Source: Candidatus Peribacteria bacterium
GTDB lineage: Bacteria > Patescibacteriota > Gracilibacteria > UBA1369 > GCA-2718715
Length of the DNA stretch: 23,488 nucleotides
Assembly: GCA_943349385.1 (NCBI GenBank)
Contig: CALQZM010000006.1
Location: forward strand, 1 to 23,488
Direction of reading: 5' to 3'
Shown: piece after piece, positions 1-8,442 of the stretch
Position numbering within the stretch: position 1 is the stretch's first letter
Layout: every line of letters starts with the position of its first letter
Position numbers and translations under genes: made by a program
Notes under the pieces: model-generated
The model's input: only the letters and a program-made list of their open reading frames with translations
Told to the model about the DNA's origin: nothing
Database searches by the model: none

Positions 1-1
1 A

Positions 2-385
2 GGCTTAGCAATATATAATCAAGAGCTTGCTCTGCAGCTTCAACCGCACAATTATTTTGCCTCAGGGAATCTATATGCAACAGATATAGCCTTAAATAAT
101 TCATTCACGAATGCAGTCGAAATTTTAAGAAGAAATGGATTCGACACTACTAGCGCAATAAAAATGGTTACAAAAGTAAAAAGAGGACTAGAAGATACTT
201 CACTTTTAGGAGGGATTGCGAAACAAGCAATTTACTTTAGAGGAGCTATTAAAATTGATAATTTTGTCAAAAACGGAGGTAAACTAGAGGAGTTATACTT
301 AGGTAAGATATCAATTGATCAAATAGAACTACTAAAACAAATAAGTTCACTAAATAAGCCAATATATATACCAAATTGGTATTAA
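2..385 (+). CDS. DUF1704 (QEGLA-motif) family protein, C-terminal part
   Basis: Open from the first base of the window, so the start is outside; 127 codons remain before TAA. The visible part opens with GLAIYNQ, which fits the position right after the E in the (Q/E)EGLA motif that names the family. It is followed by a helical region with RRNGFD and TKVKRG, then AIYFRGAIKIDNFV and a tail ending in PIYIPNWY, matching the usual family ending of a chain-extension helix plus a P-x-YLP-W-like terminus. Family members are zinc-peptidase-like proteins (HExxH plus the Glu of QEGLA); a eukaryotic relative removes the C-terminal tyrosine of tubulin. The HExxH and the Glu lie off the left edge, so catalytic competence cannot be judged. 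The stop abuts the queA stop on the other strand with no gap. The family call is from motif memory. Confidence 0.6.
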   Translation, partial: GLAIYNQELALQLQPHNYFASGNLYATDIALNNSFTNAVEILRRNGFDTTSAIKMVTKVKRGLEDTSLLGGIAKQAIYFRGAIKIDNFVKNGGKLEELYLGKISIDQIELLKQISSLNKPIYIPNWY

Positions 386-1423
386 TCATTCTAAAAACAA
401 ACAGGCATCACCAAAACTAAAGAATCTATATTTATTTTCTACTGCAAATTCGTACAAATCTAAGGTCTTATCCAGACCTATATACGCAGCTACCAACATA
501 ATCAAAGTACTTTCAGGTAAATGAAAATTTGTAACTAGCCCATCAATTATCCAATCATTAAAACCAGGATATATAAAAATATTTGTGCTGGCTGTCTTTG
601 CTACAAACGATTTAGATATAGAATCATAACTAGACTGCAATGCTCTAAGAGAAGTTGTACCAACCGGGATTATTGCGTAATCATTATTTTTAAAGAAGTT
701 TAATTTTTTTGCTACATCACTAGTAAGTTCAAAAGACTCAGAATGCATTAAGTGATCAGAAATATTACTAGCTTTAACAGACTTAAAAGTACCTAAACCA
801 ACATTTAAAGTGACCTCTAAAAATTCAACACCTTGTGCCTTTAGTTTAGTTATTAGACTATTAGTGAAATGCAGTCCAGCCGTAGGGGCAGCTACGCTAC
901 CATAACTTTTTGCATAAACGGTTTGATATCGTAAGTTAAAGATATTTGGATCATCAACTTTTATATAAGGTGGTAGGGGAGTGTCACCATTTCTTTCTAA
1001 ATATGAAAACAAATCAAAATTAGTGTTTAAAATTTTTACAATTCTTGAACCGTCTTCAAGTATATTCACAACCTCTAAACTAACATCTTCAGGCAACAAT
1101 ACAACGGATCCAGGCGTAAAAAACTTGCCAGGTTTTACTAAGACTAAAAATTCATTATAAGAGATTTTTTCTGCAAAAAAGATCTCGATGCTTTTACCGT
1201 TGTAATCAAATACTAACCTAGCCTTAAAAACTTTTGAATTGTTTAAAACAAAAACGGTCTTTTTGGGTATATATTTATCAATATTAAAAAAATTATCTTC
1301 AAAAATTTGATCTTTAGATTTTGAGTAAATTAATAATTTAGACTCGTCTCTATTATCAATAGGAGAAGATGCAATTAACTCAGGGGGCAAACTATATTGA
1401 TAGTCAGATAAATTATGACTCAT
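386..1423 (-). CDS. queA: S-adenosylmethionine:tRNA ribosyltransferase-isomerase
   Basis: QueA transfers and isomerises the ribosyl part of SAM onto 7-aminomethyl-7-deazaguanine at position 34 of GUN tRNAs, giving epoxyqueuosine, the penultimate step of queuosine synthesis in the cytoplasm. The 345 residues match the family's usual length. Visible family signatures are the N-terminal YSLPPELIASSPIDNRDESKL stretch, VLNNSKVFKARL, the highly conserved YGSVAAPTAGLHFT block in the middle, and the C-terminal NFHLPESTLIMLVAAY. The ATG at 1423 lies inside the 3' end of the upstream phosphatase gene (11-nt overlap), so translation is probably coupled and the gene is the last of the STAS-phosphatase-queA unit. 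No Shine-Dalgarno sequence is obvious. Other queuosine genes are not in the window. Confidence 0.95.
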   Translation of the reverse strand: MSHNLSDYQYSLPPELIASSPIDNRDESKLLIYSKSKDQIFEDNFFNIDKYIPKKTVFVLNNSKVFKARLVFDYNGKSIEIFFAEKISYNEFLVLVKPGKFFTPGSVVLLPEDVSLEVVNILEDGSRIVKILNTNFDLFSYLERNGDTPLPPYIKVDDPNIFNLRYQTVYAKSYGSVAAPTAGLHFTNSLITKLKAQGVEFLEVTLNVGLGTFKSVKASNISDHLMHSESFELTSDVAKKLNFFKNNDYAIIPVGTTSLRALQSSYDSISKSFVAKTASTNIFIYPGFNDWIIDGLVTNFHLPESTLIMLVAAYIGLDKTLDLYEFAVENKYRFFSFGDACLFLE

Positions 1424-2546
1424 TCCATTTTGTACTTACTAAATTTTCAACCCTATCAGAATTAAAAATTTGATCATTTAAGAATCTTATAACTAGCAAA
1501 GTCATATCATCTCTTTGCAGTTCATTCTTTGTAAAAACTTGTATATCAGCAGATATAGCTTCAAACAGCTCAAGCGAATTAGCTAAATAACCGTTCTTAG
1601 TCACTGCATCCTTTAATCTTTCTAATCCAAACAACTCTCCTGTAGGACCAACTGCTTCTGTTATACCATCGGAATATAAAACAATTATATCTTGTGGATT
1701 TAACTTTATAAGTTTTTCTTGAACTATATCAGAAATATCATCTGCCATTGCCAGGGCAATACCACCAGCAGGAAAAACTTCGCAGAGACCCTCATTTGCT
1801 CTATAAATAATTATGTGTTCATGTCCTGCACCAGTATAGTAAAGTTGTACTAATTCAGGATCCCATCTAAAAAAAGAGGTAGTCATAAATAAAGATGAAT
1901 TAACTCTAGACTTTAACTCATTATTGATCTTTACTGCCAACTCTTTTGTATCGTTTACAGTTGGCAAGAATACATCAAACAATGTGTTCACCATCATCAT
2001 AATTAAACCAGCAGGAGCCCCATGACCAGTTACATCACCAATGTAAAAATAATACAAACCATTTTTCTCTGATATATCAAAACTATCACCGCCTACCTCT
2101 TCAGCAGGTCGAGTTTTAGCCACTATATCAAGTTTAGGTACAATCGGAATGTTATTCGGCAATACACTTTTTTGTATTTGACTCGCTAAGGTAAGCTCAG
2201 AAGCCATACGTGAACCCTCTTTTAAGTACTGGGAAACACTTTCTAAATTCTTAGTAACTTGGTTAAAAAATGAAGCAATTAAACCAAATTCATCTAAATC
2301 TTTATAATTTATTTTAGAGTAATTAGATCCTGCAAATAAAGAAGAAATTTCTTTTGTGATTAAAAAAAGTGGATTAATAAACTTAAAATTTAGAAATAAA
2401 ATATTAGATAAAACTAATAATGCAGCCAATACCAAATATATCCAACTATCAAATTCAAGTAGAAACACAGAAACAAATACTAAAAAAATTACTGAATTAA
2501 TTACAGCAAATTTGAATAAAATTCTTTTAGTATTATAAATAGACAT
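1413..2546 (-). CDS. Membrane-anchored PP2C-type (RsbU/SpoIIE) serine phosphatase
   Basis: A 377-aa protein with two N-terminal membrane helices (about residues 9-31 and 36-54), a linker of about 60 residues that may be HAMP-like, and a C-terminal RsbU/SpoIIE-type PP2C domain. Metal-binding motifs are intact: EEVGGDSFD (150-157), IGDVTGHG (169-176), YSDGITEA (291-298) and RDDMT (345-349). LASQIQKSVLP (120-130) is the helix typical just before this domain in stress-signalling phosphatases. By family knowledge it would dephosphorylate a STAS anti-anti-sigma factor in a partner-switching pathway; the gene directly upstream encodes such a STAS protein, overlapping by one base (TAATG). There is almost no extracytoplasmic loop, so the signal is more likely intramembrane or cytoplasmic. 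No RsbW-type anti-sigma kinase is in the window. Confidence 0.88.
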   Translation of the reverse strand: MSIYNTKRILFKFAVINSVIFLVFVSVFLLEFDSWIYLVLAALLVLSNILFLNFKFINPLFLITKEISSLFAGSNYSKINYKDLDEFGLIASFFNQVTKNLESVSQYLKEGSRMASELTLASQIQKSVLPNNIPIVPKLDIVAKTRPAEEVGGDSFDISEKNGLYYFYIGDVTGHGAPAGLIMMMVNTLFDVFLPTVNDTKELAVKINNELKSRVNSSLFMTTSFFRWDPELVQLYYTGAGHEHIIIYRANEGLCEVFPAGGIALAMADDISDIVQEKLIKLNPQDIIVLYSDGITEAVGPTGELFGLERLKDAVTKNGYLANSLELFEAISADIQVFTKNELQRDDMTLLVIRFLNDQIFNSDRVENLVSTKWNES

Positions 2547-2905
2547 TATTTTAAATTAGTCAGTGCACTTTCTAAATTATCAAAAATAGGAACAATCTTA
2601 CTTAGACCAATTATTGAAAAAACGTCATTAACTCTGGGTTGCGGAGAAACTAAAAACAGGTTTTTATTTAACTTTTTTAACTTATAGTGCAATGAAACTA
2701 GTAAACCAACGCCTTCGGAATTAATAAATTCAAAGTACTTTAAATCAAATACAAGATTAGCATCAGAAAACTTATCGATAAAGTTAGACAAAGCATCTCT
2801 AACTTCTTGATTATTGCTTTTGTCCATTTGTCCTCTAAATTCAATAACCTGAAAAATCTGGGAAGGATCAAGTTTTGTTAAAACATTCAGATCTAGTTTA
2901 GCCAT
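2546..2905 (-). CDS. STAS-domain anti-anti-sigma factor-like protein
   Basis: A 119-aa single-domain STAS protein of the SpoIIAA/RsbV type. The diagnostic loop is FEFINSEGVGLL, where Ser63 lies at the site phosphorylated in SpoIIAA (D-S-S-G there, N-S-E-G here). VFDLKYFEF forms the preceding strand. Unphosphorylated relatives bind an anti-sigma kinase and release a sigma factor; the phosphatase encoded next would reactivate this one. In this subfamily of organisms such proteins can also control other outputs, so the final target is open. The stop overlaps the phosphatase start (TAATG). A minus-strand promoter and a perfect inverted repeat lie immediately upstream, suggesting this gene heads the operon. 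No Shine-Dalgarno sequence is visible. Confidence 0.85.
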   Translation of the reverse strand: MAKLDLNVLTKLDPSQIFQVIEFRGQMDKSNNQEVRDALSNFIDKFSDANLVFDLKYFEFINSEGVGLLVSLHYKLKKLNKNLFLVSPQPRVNDVFSIIGLSKIVPIFDNLESALTNLK

Positions 2906-2919
2906 GTCAGAAAGTTAAA

Positions 2920-2939
2920 TATAATCAAATATGATTATA
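2920..2939. repeat. Perfect 8-bp inverted repeat overlapping the STAS promoter -10
   Basis: TATAATCA (2920-2927), spacer AATA, TGATTATA (2932-2939). The right arm contains the minus-strand -10 box, and the left arm would lie at or just after the start of transcription. It could be a regulator binding site or, less likely, a weak hairpin ending the upstream gene, as there is no T-run. Confidence 0.4.
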
Positions 2940-2962
2940 GAAACTTAACTACGAACTGGCAA
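2934..2962 (-). promoter_or_regulatory. Sigma-70-type promoter for the STAS-phosphatase-queA unit
   Basis: On the minus strand TTGCCA (2962-2957) is followed by a 17-bp spacer and TATAAT (2939-2934). Transcription would begin near 2927, about 20 nt before the STAS ATG. The -35 lies within the last codons of the upstream membrane-protein gene. This is a direct match to the sigma-70 consensus (5 of 6 and 6 of 6 at the main positions); use in the cell is inferred. Confidence 0.5.
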
Positions 2963-5336
2963 CACTTAAAGTAGAATATTCTTCAACTATATAATATTCT
3001 TTCTCGTTGCCAAGCAAAAAATATAAATGCTTCAACTTATCAAGATGCAAATTCAAGTTATTTTTACTTGATGCAACTAATAATTTTTCAATACTAGTAT
3101 GAACAGTCACCTCGATCTTACTTTTTAATAGCATTAATAAATCTTGCCGACCAATTTTGTTTAAAAGCATCATAATTACATCTAAGTCATTATAACTGAG
3201 ATTGTTGAAAATAGTTAAAATTGGCGCCTTTGTAGGTGACTGCAAAGACCTAATTATATTAACTAAGAAACTAATAGTTGTAATTTTTAGACTACTAAGT
3301 TTTATTTTCGAAATAGATTCATTGTATGTAAAAATCTTATTTGATTTAATAATGTAAATTAAGGCAGCTTCTATTTGTAATGTATTACCTGAAGTAATGA
3401 AATCAATGATTTTTGAATCAAAATCTACTGGTGAAAGAATTTTCTCAAATAGGTCTATAACTTCATGATGCTTAGGGTCAACATTAAATACTTCTTTAAG
3501 ATATCTCAATAACTGAGGATCACTATTTTTGTCAATTAAACTCAAACAAATTCGGATAGTTTCAGGATCATTGTTATTAGTAATTAAACGGATAACATCT
3601 TCAATCATTCCATCCTTGTAATAGAAAATAATAAGGAAAGGGACAGTGTTTATAGCATTAATATTAGCATTATCGAGACTATTCATGTAAAAGTTTCGTA
3701 ATGCATTCCAAGTGAAGGGCTTAAGTTTTATAGTTTCAAAGTGACTTACAAAAATTGAATTAATTGCATTTAGTAAGTAAGAATTCTTAATTTTCATATC
3801 ATTAAATAATCCAATTAACTCTGGTAAAACTTCTTCGTCACTATACTTAGCAATGTAATCAAAAAATTTATTTAACAAAGAAATAGGTAATTCAGTTGTA
3901 CGTAACTTGCATAAATCTATTAAGAAATCGATTAAATCATCTGATTGATTCTGAATTAATAAATCAAAGGCATTTAGTAATTCACTAACAGAGGTAGAAT
4001 CAATTAAAACAGATTTCGGGATATCTGTATAAGACTTCTTAAGTCTAACAGTAAGTAAAAGCATTAAAAGTAAAATCGAAGCTCCAACAAGTGAAATTAC
4101 AAGGTTTAAATTACTTACTTGAAATTGGATTAAAACCAATATAATCAAAGTACCAATAATAGCTCCTAACGGGCGGGCAAATCCTTCAATAAATTCTGCA
4201 ACTACGCCTCTAAATTTATGCTTAATTAAATAATACGAACTATGATAAGAATTATAATGTAAAATATTGGCAATTTCTTGATTAAACTTAGTAGTAATCG
4301 CAGATACATAACCATAACTAGTCGCTAGGCCTACCATACTAAAAATTAATACAATAGGATAAATCAATAAACTCCCAAAAGTACCTAAGTAAGTCATTAA
4401 ACGAGAGGCTATAAACAACTGAAAAAACAAGGCAAATAAACCAATCCCAGCTTGAATGTTACCTAAATCTTTAGCAAAGTCATTTGAAAACTGTAATTTA
4501 GCGACACCTGCACTCGCAACCAAAGAAACTCCGTGCAATGCCTCTTCGATCGCCTTTGTATATTGGAATTCAAGCAGGGTAGAAAAAATCCACTGAAAGC
4601 CAATTATCATCACTAAATAAAACACAAAATTATTAGACTTTAACTTTGAGAATACTTTAAAAAAGTTAGCAATTCTAGAATTCCCTAAAGGAACATCGTG
4701 TGTGTATTTCATTAATTTTGCTAACGGAAATCGTACAGAATAGTTAGAATAGGTCAATACTAAGGGCACAATAAGAAGCAAGCTTATTGACCAAATATAC
4801 ATAAACTGGGGAACAGAAAATGAATAAGCAAATCTAGAAATAACCAAACCACCAAAAATTATACCAATTGTTTCCGCCGACTCAATTACAGGAAAAACTC
4901 TCAAAGACTGTGAAGGAGCAAACATTTCTTCAGAGAATAGCATTCTAACTACTTTTAACTGTCCAATTAAAACTGAAATTGCAACAAACGCAAGCACTAA
5001 AAAAGCATTTAAACTGTACTCATAAACAAAACCAGCTGCAAAAGTAGTAATCGCAGCCAACATAGAAAGCAAAATCAACAAATTATCCTTTTCTATCCGG
5101 TTTACAATCTTGCTAAAAAAAATTGTACCAATAATTACACCAATGGCATGAAGTAAAAACAAGTACAAAACTGCATTAATCCCATAATTAACTACAAAAT
5201 AGACAGTTAAAACAGTCCAGCCAATAATGATTGAAAATCTAATCAAAAAAGACAATCCCCACGAAGCCAACACCGGCTGAAATTCATTTGAATTTATACC
5301 AAGTAATCTACCAAGATAGTCAAGTATTCGATTCAC
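2949..5336 (-). CDS. Polytopic transporter-like protein with C-terminal helical-repeat domain
   Basis: A 795-aa protein in two halves. Residues about 1-435 contain roughly 11-12 hydrophobic helices arranged like an MFS or nucleotide-exchange (NTT/Tlc-type) carrier. The segment SEEMFAPSQSLRVFPVIESAETIG, conserved-looking and charged, sits in a cytoplasmic-loop position, and YYLIKHKFRGVVAEFIEGFARPLG resembles the C-terminal half of such carriers. Residues about 440-795 lack membrane helices and are made of short paired helices (for example NNNDPETIRICLSLIDKNSD and SGNTLQIEAALIYIIKSN), typical of HEAT-like solenoids. Fusions of NTT/MFS-like carriers to HEAT repeats are known in some bacteria, but I cannot name the substrate. 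The gene has its own promoter and is followed after 43 nt by the STAS gene. The fold call is moderately sure; the function is unknown. Confidence 0.6.
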   Translation of the reverse strand: MNRILDYLGRLLGINSNEFQPVLASWGLSFLIRFSIIIGWTVLTVYFVVNYGINAVLYLFLLHAIGVIIGTIFFSKIVNRIEKDNLLILLSMLAAITTFAAGFVYEYSLNAFLVLAFVAISVLIGQLKVVRMLFSEEMFAPSQSLRVFPVIESAETIGIIFGGLVISRFAYSFSVPQFMYIWSISLLLIVPLVLTYSNYSVRFPLAKLMKYTHDVPLGNSRIANFFKVFSKLKSNNFVFYLVMIIGFQWIFSTLLEFQYTKAIEEALHGVSLVASAGVAKLQFSNDFAKDLGNIQAGIGLFALFFQLFIASRLMTYLGTFGSLLIYPIVLIFSMVGLATSYGYVSAITTKFNQEIANILHYNSYHSSYYLIKHKFRGVVAEFIEGFARPLGAIIGTLIILVLIQFQVSNLNLVISLVGASILLLMLLLTVRLKKSYTDIPKSVLIDSTSVSELLNAFDLLIQNQSDDLIDFLIDLCKLRTTELPISLLNKFFDYIAKYSDEEVLPELIGLFNDMKIKNSYLLNAINSIFVSHFETIKLKPFTWNALRNFYMNSLDNANINAINTVPFLIIFYYKDGMIEDVIRLITNNNDPETIRICLSLIDKNSDPQLLRYLKEVFNVDPKHHEVIDLFEKILSPVDFDSKIIDFITSGNTLQIEAALIYIIKSNKIFTYNESISKIKLSSLKITTISFLVNIIRSLQSPTKAPILTIFNNLSYNDLDVIMMLLNKIGRQDLLMLLKSKIEVTVHTSIEKLLVASSKNNLNLHLDKLKHLYFLLGNEKEYYIVEEYSTLSVASS

Positions 5337-5362
5337 TAATTACTAATTATTTATAACCACTA

Positions 5363-5391
5363 ATTATACCACGAAAACCAAATTGTATCAA
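5363..5391 (-). promoter_or_regulatory. Sigma-70-type promoter for the membrane-solenoid gene
   Basis: On the minus strand TTGATA (5391-5386), 17-bp spacer, TATAAT (5368-5363), located in the 62-bp gap after ribD. The expected start of transcription is near 5356, giving a leader of about 20 nt before the ATG at 5336. The consensus match is strong. Confidence 0.6.
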
Positions 5392-5398
5392 GTAAGAG

Positions 5399-6412
5399 CT
5401 AAATGTTAATGTACTTTACCCTATAATTACCAGCAAATCGCTTTATATCAACTAATTTCAGCTTTTTAACTGTAGCTAAAGAATTAATACCAATGCTTTT
5501 AAGAGCAGGCAAATTATCGCTTCCTAAAGCAAAATTAGCATAATAGACAATCAACTCATTGTAATAGCCATTTTTCATAAAATAGGACAATACCGTGGGA
5601 CCACCCTCGACTAAAACTGAAGAAATCGACCTATTCCTACATTCTTTAATTAATTCGTCATAACTTGAAACTAAACAGTAGCGAGAATCCCGAAAGAACT
5701 CAAAACTTGCATCGAAAACATCTAATTCCTTAGTAGTAAATAAAAACCTAAATGGATCAGTTCCAAATTCAGTCCCATGAACTCCCAAGTTGGGATTATC
5801 AAACAGCAATGTATTAGATCCAACTAAAATTGCCTCGTGACCTGCACGTATTTTATGCAAATCTGACCTGGCTAAATCATTAGTAATATTATTTTTAGAA
5901 TTACGATTATTTTCAAGAGCCACCATACCATCAATAGTCATTGCAACTTTCAAAGTAATATAAGGCTTACCCGTAGAAATATTGTAAAAAAAACGTCTGT
6001 TTAAATGGTCAATCTTTTTAACAAAGATTTTTTCAACTTGAACTCCAGCACTCTCCAAAATCTGTACAGATTTACCAGCAATTAACGGATTTGGATCATC
6101 AGACGCATATACGACTCGTGAAATTCCAGCTTTAATAATTGCATCGGTGCATGGTGGGGTTTTACCAGTATGACAGCAGGGAATTAAAGTTACATATAAA
6201 GTCGCACCATTAGACACTGTCTTATTTACCTTTTTTAATAAATTTACTTCTGCATGGTCACCACCAAATGATTCATGATAACCAACTTCAATTAATTTAT
6301 TATCTTTTACTAAAACTGCGCCAACAAGAGGATTAGAAGCAACTTTACCATAACCTTTTTTAGCTTGTTTGTAAGCTAGTACTAAGAAAGTTAAATCAAT
6401 AGAATTACTCAT
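5399..6412 (-). CDS. ribD: Riboflavin biosynthesis bifunctional deaminase/reductase RibD
   Basis: RibD deaminates the pyrimidine product of GTP cyclohydrolase II and then reduces its ribose side chain, steps two and three of riboflavin synthesis. The 337 residues comprise an N-terminal cytidine-deaminase-fold domain (about 1-145) with zinc and catalytic residues HAE (53-55), PCC (78-80) and PPC (86-88), and a C-terminal reductase domain starting at [16 protein letters not shown] with [14 protein letters not shown] and [13 protein letters not shown]. Two family-conserved positions differ: the usual PNPxVG reads SNPLVG (Ser26) and the usual TLEPC reads TLIPC (Ile77). The zinc ligands and catalytic Glu54 are kept, so it is probably still active. 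The start overlaps ribBA by 8 nt (ATGAGTAA), so the two are translated together. Confidence 0.93.
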   Translation of the reverse strand: MSNSIDLTFLVLAYKQAKKGYGKVASNPLVGAVLVKDNKLIEVGYHESFGGDHAEVNLLKKVNKTVSNGATLYVTLIPCCHTGKTPPCTDAIIKAGISRVVYASDDPNPLIAGKSVQILESAGVQVEKIFVKKIDHLNRRFFYNISTGKPYITLKVAMTIDGMVALENNRNSKNNITNDLARSDLHKIRAGHEAILVGSNTLLFDNPNLGVHGTEFGTDPFRFLFTTKELDVFDASFEFFRDSRYCLVSSYDELIKECRNRSISSVLVEGGPTVLSYFMKNGYYNELIVYYANFALGSDNLPALKSIGINSLATVKKLKLVDIKRFAGNYRVKYINI

Positions 6413-7601
6413 CTTGCAACAAGTGACCCATCTTATTTTTTTTAGTATTCAAATACTTACGATTATTTACTTTAGATTTTATTTGCAGAGGTACTCTTTC
6501 AACAACTCTTAATCCATAACCTTCAAGTCCTACAATCTTTTTAGGATTGTTAGTCAAAAGTCTAATATTTTTAATTCCGAGCTTAGAAAGTATTTGAGCA
6601 CCAATTCCATAATTTCTTAAATCAGGACTAAAACCTAACATCTCATTAGCTTCTACAGTATCATATCCTTGATCTTGCAAGTTATATGCTTTTAACTTAT
6701 TTATTAGGCCGATACCACGGCCTTCTTGCCTTAGATACAAAACAACACCAGCACCTTCCAGTTCGATAATCTTAAGCGCAGCCTCCAACTGCTCTCCGCA
6801 ATCGCATCTACTACTATGCAAAACATCACCAGTGAAACATTCTGAATGTACTCTTACTAAAACTTTGTCAGTATTTGCAACATCACCTTTTATAATAGCC
6901 AAATGAGTGTGAGTATCTACAGCATTAGAAAAAGCTTCTAATCTAAAATCACCAAAATCAGTAGGCATAGGAACTTCGACCTCACTCATTACCAAGCAGT
7001 CATTAGCAAACCTATATTCAATTAAATCCTTAATCGTTATCAGTTTAAGATCATGGACTTTTACATATTCCTCTAAATCCTTTAAACGCGACATACTACC
7101 ATCTTCATTCATAATTTCACATATTATTCCAGCTTCTTCAAATCCAGCTAATTTAGCAAGATCACAAGAAGCTTCAGTATGACCAGCACGGACTAAAACA
7201 CCACCATTTTTAGATATTAAAGGAAAAACATGTCCGGGTCTTCTAAAGTCTGAGGCAGTTGTAAGAGGATTAGCAATTTCTTTAATAGAAGTGGCTCTTT
7301 CATGGGCACTAATTCCAGTTGTTACCGAGACATGATCAATTGAATCAGTAAAATTTGTATCATTATCACCTACATTACTTTTTAAAGCCAAAGGCAATTC
7401 TAATCTTTTGGCAATTTTTTCACTAACTGGAACACAAATTAAGCCACGACCATATTTAGCCATGAAATTTATTGATTCAGGCGAAGCAAGCTCAGCTATT
7501 CCAACTAAATCACCTTCGTTTTCACGATCTTCATCGTCACAAACAACAATAAGCTTACCCTGTTTCAGATCGTCGATTGCTTCTTGTATAGTATTAAACA
7601 T
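6405..7601 (-). CDS. ribBA: Bifunctional DHBP synthase / GTP cyclohydrolase II
   Basis: The 398-aa fusion supplies both starting materials of riboflavin: 3,4-dihydroxy-2-butanone 4-phosphate from ribulose 5-phosphate and the diaminopyrimidine from GTP. The DHBPS half (about 1-205) has [10 protein letters not shown] (22-31), DFRRPGH (118-124) and RAGHTEA (138-144). The cyclohydrolase II half (about 210-398) has [11 protein letters not shown] and the zinc cysteines C255, C266 and C268, [11 protein letters not shown], and a [17 protein letters not shown] block. All motifs are complete, so both activities are expected. ribD follows with an 8-nt overlap. The gene lies 48 nt after tsf; a GATAAT sits just upstream of the ATG but no convincing -35 or FMN riboswitch is present, so it may be read from the rpsB-tsf transcript. 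RibE and RibH are not in the window. Confidence 0.95.
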   Translation of the reverse strand: MFNTIQEAIDDLKQGKLIVVCDDEDRENEGDLVGIAELASPESINFMAKYGRGLICVPVSEKIAKRLELPLALKSNVGDNDTNFTDSIDHVSVTTGISAHERATSIKEIANPLTTASDFRRPGHVFPLISKNGGVLVRAGHTEASCDLAKLAGFEEAGIICEIMNEDGSMSRLKDLEEYVKVHDLKLITIKDLIEYRFANDCLVMSEVEVPMPTDFGDFRLEAFSNAVDTHTHLAIIKGDVANTDKVLVRVHSECFTGDVLHSSRCDCGEQLEAALKIIELEGAGVVLYLRQEGRGIGLINKLKAYNLQDQGYDTVEANEMLGFSPDLRNYGIGAQILSKLGIKNIRLLTNNPKKIVGLEGYGLRVVERVPLQIKSKVNNRKYLNTKKNKMGHLLQDE

Positions 7602-7649
7602 ATCGAATTATCTTAAAGGTAAGCTTATAAATTTGAAAGTTAGTTTAAA

Positions 7650-8417
7650 TTAAATTCTTACAGAAACGTATTTAACAACTTTACCACCAGATTGAGCAAC
7701 AAACTGCTCTACTGTATGCTCTGGATTTTTTACAAAAGATTGAGATAATAATGCATTTTCATTTCTGAATTTTGCTTCTTTACCTTCTAATATTTTACTC
7801 CAAATTGTTTCAGGTTTTCCAGATTTAGTAAGTTCATCGTTCCAAATAACTGCTTCTTTTGCAACTGCAGAAGCATCAACCTCTGTCGGAGATAATACAG
7901 TAGGATTACTTGCAGATACATGCATAGCTACATCACGAGCAACTTCTTCAGTTCCGCCTTCTAATTGAATTGCAGCAGCAATTTTATTATTTGAATGTAC
8001 ATAAGCGCCTAATACAGATCCTTCTAATACAGCAACACTTTTAAGTTCAACTTTTTCGCCCATTTTAGTAGAAAGTTCAGTTACAGTAGAAGTAAAATCA
8101 GTTTCAGCACCTTTTGCTAAAATTTCATTTGCAATTTCTTGGGCTGCAGTAATAAATTCTGGACTTTTAGAAACGAAGTCTGTTTCACATGTTAAAGCAC
8201 AAATAGCTAACTTACCATCAGCTTGAGCATAAGCAATTGCACCTTCACCAGTTTCACGATCAGCTCGTTCTAAAGCTTTTGCTTCACCACGTTTTCGTAA
8301 ATATTCAATTGCTTTATCTTGATCACCACCAGCTTCTTCTAAAGCCTTTTTACAAGCAGTAATAGAAACTCCAGTAAGATCTCTTAAAGATTTAATTTGA
8401 TCTAATGAAATAGTCAT
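7650..8417 (-). CDS. tsf: Translation elongation factor Ts
   Basis: EF-Ts exchanges GDP for GTP on EF-Tu during elongation. At 255 aa it is at the shorter end for the family. The N-terminal UBA-like module reads IKSLRDLTGVSITACKKALEEAGGD, followed by the EF-Tu contact motif CETDFVSKSPEF (about 78-89) and an ISASNPT-like VSASNPTVLSP block in the core domain. The C-terminal motif KNPEHTVEQFV is the usual LVKDPxKTVxxxL equivalent. It lies 25 nt downstream of rpsB on the same strand, the classical rpsB-tsf arrangement. The ATG is preceded by an A/T-only stretch with no Shine-Dalgarno sequence. Confidence 0.96.
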   Translation of the reverse strand: MTISLDQIKSLRDLTGVSITACKKALEEAGGDQDKAIEYLRKRGEAKALERADRETGEGAIAYAQADGKLAICALTCETDFVSKSPEFITAAQEIANEILAKGAETDFTSTVTELSTKMGEKVELKSVAVLEGSVLGAYVHSNNKIAAAIQLEGGTEEVARDVAMHVSASNPTVLSPTEVDASAVAKEAVIWNDELTKSGKPETIWSKILEGKEAKFRNENALLSQSFVKNPEHTVEQFVAQSGGKVVKYVSVRI

Positions 8418-8442
8418 TTTTAATTTTAATTATATGGAAATA

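Noticed and set aside
2356..2538. 60-codon plus-strand frame antisense to the phosphatase N-terminus
   Set aside because: It mirrors the membrane-helix region of the phosphatase gene and shows no independent features.
7602..7649. FMN riboswitch before ribBA
   Set aside because: The gap is only 48 bp, far too short, and lacks the conserved elements.
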